Shown here piece after piece: positions 56,648-64,000 of a stretch of DNA of 64,000 nucleotides. The translations under genes and the position numbers were made by a program. Source of the stretch: JAWKTM01 sp041399085 (GTDB lineage Bacteria > Planctomycetota > Planctomycetia > Pirellulales > Pirellulaceae); assembly GCA_041399085.1 (NCBI GenBank), contig JAWKTM010000008.1, positions 1 through 64,000 on the forward strand, in the 5' to 3' direction. Position 1 is the stretch's first letter. Each line of letters begins with the position of its first letter. A model generated the notes under the pieces. The model made no database searches. It saw only the letters and a program-made list of their open reading frames with translations, and was not told where the DNA came from.

Positions 56648-57451
56648 TCAACGCGGCTTGTAGGCCAACGAATTCGGGTCGATCTTGCGCGTCGAATAAT
56701 CATCGGCGCCGGAGACATCCAACTGCTGAATGAACTGGTCGCCACGCATGATCCAGATCTCGCCGTGTTCGTCCGACTGGTCGGTGGTGACGCCGTGATG
56801 CCGGCACAATTCCAGCACGGCCAGAAATACGCCGATCATCGCCGACTTGTGCATTCCCAACGCGAACATCTCCGAGAAACAGACCCGGTCGTCTTCCATC
56901 AGCCGTTCGTGAATCCGCTTCATATAAACGTGAATCGGCGTATCGTCGAACGTGATGCTTTCCGACTGCACAACTTGGTTGTCTCGCATGATGCGGCCAA
57001 ACGCACTGACCAAATCCCACAGCTCGACTTCCTGAATCGGCTGGTCGCTCGGGTCCACTCGCTGCGGCGAAAGATCGACGGACAGCCGAGCGTAACGCTG
57101 CTGCCATTCGCGGCTTTGTTCTTCGAGCATGCTGGCGGCGTCGCGATACTTTTTGTAATCCAGCAACCGCGTCACCAGCTCGTCGCGCGGGTCTTGAATC
57201 TCGGGCGGCTCTTCGTCGCCATGCGGCAGCACCAACCGCGATTTCATCTCGACCAGCGTGCTGGCCATCTCCAAGAACTCGCCCACCGCGTCCACGTCCA
57301 ACTCCTGCAGCACCGTTAGATATTCCAGGTATTGGTCGGCGATCACCGCGATCGGAATGTCGGCCACGTCGACTTCGTGCTTGCGGACCAAATACAACAA
57401 CAAATCCAGCGGTCCGCGGAACGAATCAAGTTGGACACGAAAGGTGGACAT
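56648..57451 (-). CDS. scpA: Segregation and condensation protein A
   Basis: 267 residues, the kleisin subunit of the bacterial SMC condensin. The N terminus FRVQLDSFRGPLDLLLYLVRKHEVDVADIPI is the SMC-neck-binding ScpA signature, followed by EFLEMASTLVEMKSRLVLP. The C-terminal winged helix contains SEMFALGMHKSAMIGVFLAVLELCR. Start at 57451 is set by this N terminus. scpB is not adjacent. It leads the zinc-ribbon/cyclase row on the minus strand and is divergent from the SAM hydrolase gene 281 bp away. Confidence 0.93.
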   Translation of the reverse strand: MSTFRVQLDSFRGPLDLLLYLVRKHEVDVADIPIAVIADQYLEYLTVLQELDVDAVGEFLEMASTLVEMKSRLVLPHGDEEPPEIQDPRDELVTRLLDYKKYRDAASMLEEQSREWQQRYARLSVDLSPQRVDPSDQPIQEVELWDLVSAFGRIMRDNQVVQSESITFDDTPIHVYMKRIHERLMEDDRVCFSEMFALGMHKSAMIGVFLAVLELCRHHGVTTDQSDEHGEIWIMRGDQFIQQLDVSGADDYSTRKIDPNSLAYKPR

Positions 57452-57732
57452 GAGGCGGCAGCGGTAAGCGGAAGATTCGAGGAACGGGGCGGCGTGGCGG
57501 CCGCTGTGGGCGCGGCGAGCAAGATCGGTCAACGCGGCACGGTCGTCAAGGCCATTCTGACTGTTGAAGGCGGCTCGGTCGATAGCCAACGACCGGTTCG
57601 CATCACCGGCGCTATGTTTGGCGTTCCGAATCGGACTGCTACGCTGTCAGGCACTTTGGCCGCCGATCAAGCTAAGATTCCCTATGGGACGTCCGATCTC
57701 GGCAACGCCGCCCCAAGTAGCTGGCGATCACT

Positions 57733-58599
57733 ATGAACTATTCGCGACACGAACGAGAAGTTGGACAAAGGTCGCTAAGGGTGATCGGGAAAACCGCCAA
57801 GTCGCTGGAGCCCAGCGGGATCGTGACGTTGACGACCGATTTTGGCGAAGTCGGATCGTATGTGGGCCAAATGAAGGGCGTGATCTTGTCGCTGGCGAGA
57901 CAGGCCGCGATCGTCGACATCACGCATTCGATCGGGCCACAGAATGTGCGGCAAGCGGCGATGATTCTGGACGAAGCGACTCGGCGATTCCCCGCGGGCA
58001 CGGTGCATGTGGCGGTGATCGATCCCGGCGTGGGGACGGCCCGCCGCATCCTGGCCGCTCGGATCGGTTCGCAATATTACGTCGCCCCCGACAACGGCCT
58101 GCTCAGCCTTCTGGCGTCGCGGTACGAAGGGAACGTGTTCGTCGAACTGACCGAGCGGAAGTACTGGCTGCCCGAAGTATCGGCCACGTTTCACGGCCGC
58201 GATATCATGGCGCCCGTGGCGGCTCGGCTCCTCGGCGGCTTGGCCATCGAATGGCTCGGGCGACCAATCAACCAGTTGCACGAATGCGTTTGGCCCGAAC
58301 CCGCTCTGCAAGCAAATCGCATCGTCGGCCAAGTCATCGCCGTGGACACGTTCGGCAATGCGATCACCAACATCGACCGCGATCATTTGCCAGATGTCTC
58401 GTCCGCGCCGCAATGGAAAATCACATCCAACTCCCGCGCGGCCGTGGCGTTCGTCGCGACTTACGGTCAAGCCGCAGTCGGCGATCTAGTCGCGCTGTGC
58501 GGTTCTTCAGGCCGGCTGGAGTTTGCCGTCGTCAACGGCAGTGCCGCGAAAGAGTTTGGCTTCGAGGTCGGCGATGAAGCGGTCGTCGAATGGCCTTAG
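57733..58599 (+). CDS. SAM hydroxide adenosyltransferase (DUF62 family)
   Basis: 288 residues. The signature T-L-T-T-D-F-G near residue 33 and VDITHSIGPQN, VIDPGVG, PDNGLL and FHGRDIMAPVAA segments match the fluorinase/chlorinase fold. Most members hydrolyse S-adenosylmethionine to adenosine and methionine with an active-site hydroxide rather than halogenate. A start further in, at a GTG, is also possible. It is divergent from scpA and convergent with gapA, with a bidirectional-type terminator between. Confidence 0.92.
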   Translation: MNYSRHEREVGQRSLRVIGKTAKSLEPSGIVTLTTDFGEVGSYVGQMKGVILSLARQAAIVDITHSIGPQNVRQAAMILDEATRRFPAGTVHVAVIDPGVGTARRILAARIGSQYYVAPDNGLLSLLASRYEGNVFVELTERKYWLPEVSATFHGRDIMAPVAARLLGGLAIEWLGRPINQLHECVWPEPALQANRIVGQVIAVDTFGNAITNIDRDHLPDVSSAPQWKITSNSRAAVAFVATYGQAAVGDLVALCGSSGRLEFAVVNGSAAKEFGFEVGDEAVVEWP

Positions 58600-58655
58600 T
58601 CGCGGAAAGCCGACTCTCGCGAAATGAGAGCCCCGCTCATAAACAGCTCTGCCTC

Positions 58656-58688
58656 AAAAAAAGCCCCGCCGATTGCTCGACGGGGCTT
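58656..58688 (-). terminator. Intrinsic terminator of gapA
   Basis: AGCCCCG/CGGGGCT stem; on the minus strand it is followed by seven T residues. It lies 29 bp beyond the gapA stop and also 57 bp after the convergent SAM hydrolase gene, where TTTGTCGTTT could serve the plus strand. Confidence 0.8.
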
Positions 58689-58716
58689 TGTCGTTTGATT
58701 TCCGAAAGCGGCGGAT

Positions 58717-59736
58717 TTACAGCATCTTGCCCATGATGGCGACCGTCGGCCCAGGTGGCAGCTATAGCCCCATTCGTTGTCATACCAGCTCACGACCTTG
58801 GCGAGCTTGCCTTCTTGCCGAGCACCTGAGTCCAATCGGCGGCGAAGATCGAGCTGTGCGGATCGTCAATGATGTCGGACGACAACCGGGTCTTCGTGCA
58901 GCACAAGATGCCCTTCAACGGACGCTGCCGCGGCGGCCTTCATCGCGGCGTTGATGTCCTCGGCCGTCACTTCCTTGTCCAGGTTGACGGTCAAGTCGAC
59001 CACGCTGCCCGTGCCGACGGGAACTCGCATCGCGATGCCGGTCAGCCGGCCGTTCAGCTCGAATCACCAAACCGACGGGCGCTGGCCGCACCGGTCGATC
59101 GTGGGATGATTCGAGCCGCGCGCGAGCTCGATACAAATCCTTATGCGGCAAGTCCTGCACGTTCTGGTCGTTCGTGTAGGCATGCACGGTCGTCATCAAA
59201 ACCAGACAGGATCGTGAAGTTCGTGCAACACCTTGGGCGACCGGCGCCAAGCAGTTCGTCGTGCAACTGGCGTTCGACACGCACTTCAGATCGGCCGTGA
59301 GCTTGTCGTCGTTCACGCCCAACACGCAGGTCAGATCCGCGCCGTCCTTGGCCGGAGCGCTCAACACCACGCGCTTCGCGCCGGCTTGCAAGTGCGAGTC
59401 GTAACCGGCTTTTCCGTTGGCCGCTCGGGCCGTGAAAATGCCGGTGCTTTCGATCACAATGTCGACACCCAGATCGCCCCACGGCAACTTCGCCGGATCG
59501 CGTTCGGCCAACGCCTTGATCGCCTTGCCGTTAACGTTGATCGAATCCTCCGTGTGCGAAACGTCGCCGTCGTAGCGGCCGTGAATGCTGTCGTACTTCA
59601 GCAACGTGGCCAATGTCTTGTTGTCCGTCAGGTCGTTGATCGCCACCACTTCGAATTCATTCGAGCGGGCCATCAAGTTGCGGAACGTGAGTCGTCCGAT
59701 ACGTCCAAATCCGTTAATACCAATGCGAATTGCCAC
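58717..59736 (-). pseudogene. gapA: Glyceraldehyde-3-phosphate dehydrogenase, multiply frameshifted
   Basis: The GTG at 59736 has an AAGGAGAG Shine-Dalgarno and starts AIRIGINGFGRIGRLTFRNL. The NAD domain and the catalytic SNASCTTNCLAP are in frame. Beyond about 59215 the gene is broken. The following pieces lie in shifting frames: LMTTVHAYTNDQNVQDLPHKD, ELNGRLTGIAMRVPVGTGSVVDLTVNL, EVTAEDINAAMKAAAAAS, KVVSWYDNEWGYSC and VAIMGKML. The last ends at TAA at 58717. At least six indels are needed. All pieces remain conserved, so an assembly error in a glycolytic housekeeping gene is the simplest reading. Confidence 0.88.
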
Positions 59737-60079
59737 AGCGACTCTCCTTCGCGAAAAGAACGGCCGGTCCGTGACCGACACCCCCGTATGGGAAACGACG
59801 TCGAAAAGTGGGCCGACGCCACGCCTGTTTCTTACCTTCAACCGATACGGCGGCGAATTATAGAGCCGCCCCGCCACTCTCACAACGGCCTCGCAAAGCG
59901 TGACAGCCACGCGACTTGTGAAGTTTCGGCGAAGATCGCCCAGCCAACCAACAACGGGTATCAAGGGCGGCGAATCTTCCATAGAAGTGAGTTGGACGCA
60001 CGCAGCTAGGTACATCTTCCAACTGTACGAGAGCCGGACTCGTCCTGCCAAAGGGGCACGCCGAACCGGAATTTGCCGA
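59737..60079. other. Gene-free leader of gapA
   Basis: 343 bp between the gapA start and the convergently placed 3' end of the next minus-strand gene. No gene, repeat or strong promoter is evident; the gapA promoter should lie here. Confidence 0.4.
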
Positions 60080-62899
60080 CTATCGCTCGAGAGCCGTCGA
60101 GCGACTTGCGGGCCGCAGCCCCGCCACGACGTTCGCCAACAACTTCATCTGACGCAGAAAGGCCGCTTCGTCCTCGACGGTCGATGGGCGGCGGCCTTCG
60201 GGGCGCGAAGCGGCGATGGACCAACCGACGTAGATCATGCGACCCTTGCCAAGTGACGCGGACGCGAGCAGCGTCGTGCCACCAACCGTGCCGATGACGC
60301 GCTCGCCTCGATTGGCACGGATCGGCGTCGGAGCCTTCAGTTGCTCGATGGCGAAACCGGTGTTGGCCGCCGGTTCGATTTGGTCCAGACCCCGCAGCCA
60401 CGGATGCTCCGGCGCCAACACGCGAAACTCCGCCACCGACTCACGAGCCGGCTCGCCGAACACTTCCGCCAGCAACTCCCGTCCGTGGTCCGACGCGAAC
60501 AGGTCGGTTCGCTCGCGCATCAACAGCAACGTGCCGCCGCTTGTCAAAAACTGGCGAATCGCCTCGATGTCATCCGGGCTGAAGCGATCGGGCTGGATCT
60601 TCGCCCGAGTGAAATTGCCATCGATCACCACGACGTCGAACTTCGCGAACTCGCGCGGGTCGACCCACGTTCGCTCGACCACTTGCGGCCGCGCGCCGCG
60701 ACGTCGCAACACAAACTCGACCAACGGCGCATCAAACGCCGGGTAGCCTTGCACGATCAACGCCTTCAGTCGCGACTCCGCAGGCTCGTCCTTCGCCGAC
60801 CGTGAATTCGATTCGCCCGCCGGCCAACGCACGGCATAAGGAAACTCGGTCGGCCGATCGCCCGCCGCGGTCGGTTCGCCGAAGACGCTCAACCGCCCAA
60901 GCATGCCGACCGGCCAAGCTCGCCCGCCGCTCGGCACCGCCCCGATATCTGGCCGCCCCGCATCAATGTCTGCCAACGCATCAGGCCATTCACCGGGCAG
61001 CGGCACTCCGGCATCGATCGCCGGGCTATCGGCACGCAGCCGCAAGTCGGCCGGCATGCGCCAATCGGCCTTCAACGACACAAACGCCGGATCGGCAAAG
61101 CGATCATGCGCGGTCCAGCCGGGCAAGTATCGCTGTTGACTGGCGACGAAATCCGGCGACCGACGAAACTTGCCCAGCCATTCGCCGTTGTAACTCGGTC
61201 CGTCCGATAGACTCCAGAACAAGTTGCCGTCCGACTGAAAGTCGACCGCCGGATTGGCCACCGAGTCGCCCGGCATCCCATCCATTTGGCAGATGATGTT
61301 GTTGAACACGCGACGCGTCGTGCCGTGTCCCAGCCCATGATTCAAGCCGTTCGTGCCGTAAGCGTATCGCGGCGGATTGTTCGCCAAAATCGTGTTGTGG
61401 TAAATCCACATCGGCTCCCAACCAGGCCCGCCGTGATCGCCAGCGACTCGGCCAAACGAACGAATCTCTTGCGGTGCGTCCGGGCCGGTCGGCCAGTAGT
61501 ACATGACCGGCTGGCGAAAATCAAACACGTTGCGGTAAATCCAAACGCCGGCCCCTAACTGCTTTCCCGCGGGCGTCGTGCGTTGCCGCCCGTGCCCGAC
61601 GCCAAAAGCGAACGTCGTCAAACACCGAGCCAATCGGTTTTGATAGATCCGCACATCGCCGCCAACAGTCTGCCCGTCGTGCGAGGTCGCGGCGGTCAGA
61701 AAAATGCCGTCGTCCGATACGTTGTCCAGCAGATTGTGATGAAAACGAACTCGCGCCACGTTCCCGATGAATACGCCGTCCACGGAATCGGTGAACTCGC
61801 AGTGCTGAATCTCAAAGTCGCTGGCGTCCGCGCCGGTCGGCTCCCAACCGCTGGCCGAAAACAGCCTCGATTCGATTGCCCGATATTTCAAACTGCCGCG
61901 AAACGTCCACGGCGCCGCCAAGCCGCGGCAAGCCGAATTCACCATTCGCAGGTGCCGCGTGTCGCGAACCTGCATCGCCGCCGAACCTCCATAGGCCGTA
62001 ACGCCGTCGAGCTCAACGTGCTGGCAATTCACAATTGCCAAAGTCGCCGACCGAGCCCCGCGAACCACCAAGTCCTGCAACCGCACATGCCGACAATCGT
62101 CCAGCGACACAGCAGGCCCGTCTGCCAAGGCAGCGATCACCAGCGGCAAGCGTCGCGGATCCAATTCGCCGCGATAGTTGTCGTCACCCAATCCCGGCAA
62201 CCGCGTGTGAGCCAACCGCGCGTGGATGCGACCCGTGGCGTGGTCGTACCAAATCCCCGGTCCGCAGTAGACGAATTCTTCGCCGCCCACTTTGTTGCTG
62301 ACATTCCAATACGGATTGTCGCTCCGCATGTCGCCCGCCAATCGGTAGCCATGCAGCGGCGTCATCGAGTCGACGAAGTTGCCCAGCAACACGGTCTGTT
62401 CCGGCGCGCCGCCCAAATCGGCATAAGTCCGCGTCGAACGAAACTCGCCCTCCGCGCCATCGCCGTCGTCGAACGGCTCCCAAGCTTCCGCTGGCGATCT
62501 CTGAAACTCGGGCAATCCGCCGTCGATCACAGCCACTTCGCCCGGATAAGCCCGAATCGTAATCGGCAGTTCCCGCGTGCCTTGAATCGCCAGTCGCACG
62601 TGCTCGAAATATACGCCGCCACGCAGCACCAACGTCTCGCCCGGCTTCAACCGCTCGGCCGCGAACTGCACCGACTTCCACGGCGAGCCCACCGAGCCCT
62701 CGCCCGCATCATCGCCTCGCGCGGCATCCACAAACCAATGGCGTCCGTCGCCCAACGGCCGATCGCTGGCTGCCGGCAACGGTCGAGTCGGCCGATGCGA
62801 CCGCCAATCGTCCGCGGCCAACGCGTTCGCCGCCCAGCTTCCAGCCAAGCAAACCGCGAAGCCACCCAACCAAACAAACGTCGCTCGCCAACCGCGCAT
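60080..62899 (-). CDS. Secreted beta-helix protein fused to an amidotransferase-like domain
   Basis: 939 residues. A signal peptide (FVWLGGFAVCLAGSWAANALA) is followed by a PL9/DUF1565-like start (RHWFVDAARGDDAGEGSVGSPW, ETLVLRGGVYFEHVRL). A long right-handed beta-helix comes next (RFHHNLLDNVSDDGIFL, VWIYRNVFDFR). From about residue 700 a class-I amidotransferase/DUF4350-like fold begins (ALIVQGYPAFDAPLVEF, KFDVVVIDGNFTRA, LTSGGTLLLMRERTD, GRMIYVGWS) without a clear catalytic cysteine. A GGGGGA Shine-Dalgarno supports the start at 62899. It follows the third DUF1501 gene by 62 bp, probably as one operon. Confidence 0.85.
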   Translation of the reverse strand: MRGWRATFVWLGGFAVCLAGSWAANALAADDWRSHRPTRPLPAASDRPLGDGRHWFVDAARGDDAGEGSVGSPWKSVQFAAERLKPGETLVLRGGVYFEHVRLAIQGTRELPITIRAYPGEVAVIDGGLPEFQRSPAEAWEPFDDGDGAEGEFRSTRTYADLGGAPEQTVLLGNFVDSMTPLHGYRLAGDMRSDNPYWNVSNKVGGEEFVYCGPGIWYDHATGRIHARLAHTRLPGLGDDNYRGELDPRRLPLVIAALADGPAVSLDDCRHVRLQDLVVRGARSATLAIVNCQHVELDGVTAYGGSAAMQVRDTRHLRMVNSACRGLAAPWTFRGSLKYRAIESRLFSASGWEPTGADASDFEIQHCEFTDSVDGVFIGNVARVRFHHNLLDNVSDDGIFLTAATSHDGQTVGGDVRIYQNRLARCLTTFAFGVGHGRQRTTPAGKQLGAGVWIYRNVFDFRQPVMYYWPTGPDAPQEIRSFGRVAGDHGGPGWEPMWIYHNTILANNPPRYAYGTNGLNHGLGHGTTRRVFNNIICQMDGMPGDSVANPAVDFQSDGNLFWSLSDGPSYNGEWLGKFRRSPDFVASQQRYLPGWTAHDRFADPAFVSLKADWRMPADLRLRADSPAIDAGVPLPGEWPDALADIDAGRPDIGAVPSGGRAWPVGMLGRLSVFGEPTAAGDRPTEFPYAVRWPAGESNSRSAKDEPAESRLKALIVQGYPAFDAPLVEFVLRRRGARPQVVERTWVDPREFAKFDVVVIDGNFTRAKIQPDRFSPDDIEAIRQFLTSGGTLLLMRERTDLFASDHGRELLAEVFGEPARESVAEFRVLAPEHPWLRGLDQIEPAANTGFAIEQLKAPTPIRANRGERVIGTVGGTTLLASASLGKGRMIYVGWSIAASRPEGRRPSTVEDEAAFLRQMKLLANVVAGLRPASRSTALER

Positions 62900-62960
62900 G
62901 TTCGATCCCCCAGCCGCGATCACACTCGTCTCAGATTCTTAGCCCGATGTCCGGCGCCGC

Positions 62961-64000
62961 TCAGACCAGCTCGGCAATCGGCCGCACGCCGTCCGGCACC
63001 AAATATTGAGGCCGTCCGCGGAAGTCGAACAGACGTCGCGAATTTAGATTGACGCCCAAATTGTGATACAGCGTCGCGAACACTTCCTGGAACGTCACCG
63101 GCCGATCCGCCGCCTCGCCACCCATGCGATCGGTCGAGCCGATCACTTGCCCGGTCTTCATCCCGCCGCCCGCCAGAATCGCGGAGCAAACGCGCGGCCA
63201 GTGATCGCGGCCCGCATTGTTGTTGATCTTCGGCGTCCGACCAAACTCGCCCCAAGCAATCACGGTGGTATCGCGATCCATGCCCCGCTCGTGCAAGTCC
63301 TCGACCAGCGCCGTCAACGCCCGCTCGAAAACCGGAAACTCGCCGCGAGCATTTTTGAAGTTCTCGCCGTGCCAATCCCAAAAGCTGTAGTTGATCGTGA
63401 CGACCCGAGCGCCCGCCTCGATCAATCGCCTTGCCACTAGGAAATTCTGCGGCGCTCGCGGAGCCCCATCGCCTTTCGGTTTCGTCTCGTCATCCGTCCC
63501 ATACCGTTCCCGCGTCGCCGCCGACTCGCTAGAGAGATCCAATGCATTGAACAAATCCGACGAAGTGAGAATCCCCATCGCCCGCTGAGTGAACGTGTCC
63601 ATGCCGTCCATCTTGCCCGACGAGTCGACCTCGCGGCGGAATTGATCGAACGACTTCAACAACGCTCGCCGGTCAGCCAATCGATCGGCCGAGATGCCAT
63701 TGAGCACCATGTCGCCGCGGCTCGGCCCCGTCGGCCGAAACGACGAATGGCCCAAACCCAGGAACCCCGCCCCCGGCTCGTTGTACGGCTGATGCTGAGT
63801 CGTATAACACAGGCTGACAAACGGCGGCACGCCCGGATGCGTCGGGCCTTGAAAGTAGCTGACGGCCGATCCGATGTGCGGCCAGCCACCGGCCGGCGCT
63901 TGCTGGTCGTGATAGCCGGTCATGCATTGATAGGAATAGTGAGCGTCACGCGCTCCGACCAACGACCGGATCGGTACGAGCTTGTCCATGATCGTCGCCA
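62961..64000 (-). CDS. DUF1501 domain-containing protein, cut by the window edge
   Basis: The C-terminal 346 or so residues are inside the window; the frame stays open to base 64000. DUF1501 landmarks are VPIRSLVGARDAHYSYQ, VSLCYTTQHQPYN, VARRLIEAGARVVTINYSFWDWH, TVIAWGEFGRTPKINN, DHWPRVCSAILAGGG and the C terminus RPQYLVPDGVRPIAEL. The N terminus with its Tat-like signal is missing. It lies directly upstream of the beta-helix/amidotransferase-like gene on the same strand. Confidence 0.9.
   Translation of the reverse strand, partial: ATIMDKLVPIRSLVGARDAHYSYQCMTGYHDQQAPAGGWPHIGSAVSYFQGPTHPGVPPFVSLCYTTQHQPYNEPGAGFLGLGHSSFRPTGPSRGDMVLNGISADRLADRRALLKSFDQFRREVDSSGKMDGMDTFTQRAMGILTSSDLFNALDLSSESAATRERYGTDDETKPKGDGAPRAPQNFLVARRLIEAGARVVTINYSFWDWHGENFKNARGEFPVFERALTALVEDLHERGMDRDTTVIAWGEFGRTPKINNNAGRDHWPRVCSAILAGGGMKTGQVIGSTDRMGGEAADRPVTFQEVFATLYHNLGVNLNSRRLFDFRGRPQYLVPDGVRPIAELV

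Noticed and set aside
61583..63052. A 489-codon frame antisense to the beta-helix fusion gene
   Set aside because: Arg/Pro-rich shadow frame; the minus strand has a complete secreted protein.

Overview
The window reads as a chromosomal piece of a planctomycete, most likely of the Pirellulales/Pirellula-Blastopirellula type. The evidence is the gene families. There are three DUF1501 proteins, a giant PVC-type propeller/HEAT/cytochrome c protein with a CxxCH haem site, and an ECF sigma factor followed by a Ser/Thr kinase with WD40 repeats. There are also a caspase-WD40 protein, BatA/VWA proteins, a DUF1571 protein and methenyl-tetrahydromethanopterin cyclohydrolase (Mch). No transposase, integrase, rRNA or CRISPR array was seen.

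Layout. 0-10 kb: secreted GH5-like hydrolase; a MarR regulator coupled to a very long TolC-like lipoprotein; a coiled-coil membrane protein with its own strong promoter and terminator; rhomboid protease; rplU; tRNA-Glu; mch. 10-19.5 kb: the cytochrome c protein, an amidohydrolase, a DUF1501 protein, an N-formylglutamate amidohydrolase-like protein, asnB and a thioesterase. 19.6-24.3 kb: two large VWA membrane proteins. 25.4-35 kb: a signalling block of a secreted IPT-like protein, ECF sigma, sensor kinase/WD40, caspase/WD40/PDZ/EF-hand protein and a secreted CsgG-like partner. 35-37.7 kb: two glycosyltransferases. 38.2-40.4 kb: an overlapping AlbA_2/GHKL plus ParA-like pair. 40.7-49.2 kb: oxidoreductase, CPBP protease, RlmI-like methyltransferase, SGNH protein, DUF1571, VCBS and beta-helix proteins. 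49.2-52.3 kb: an HTH gene, rsmH and an aldo/keto reductase. 52.4-64 kb: DUF1501, FAH-family, cyclase, zinc ribbon, scpA, SAM hydrolase, gapA, a beta-helix/amidotransferase-like fusion and a DUF1501 gene cut by the window edge.

Two features stand out beyond the genes. First, intergenic DNA is rich in tandem repeats with exact periods: 15 bp (5.04 kb), about 20 bp REP-like palindromes (7.95 kb), 30 bp (24.35 and 53.91 kb, one shared family), 21 bp (54.08 kb) and 7 bp (55.43 kb). Second, many genes that should be intact carry frameshifts: batA, the kinase, VCBS, beta-helix, aldo/keto reductase, rsmH, FAH and gapA. They are densest between 47 and 60 kb. The likeliest explanation is residual indel error in the assembly, but decay cannot be excluded from sequence alone.

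The best candidate for an undescribed system is the 25.4-35 kb block. A sigma/kinase module faces a caspase-like protease operon tail to tail, and both large proteins carry WD40 propellers. The second candidate is the AlbA_2-GHKL/ParA pair at 38-40 kb.
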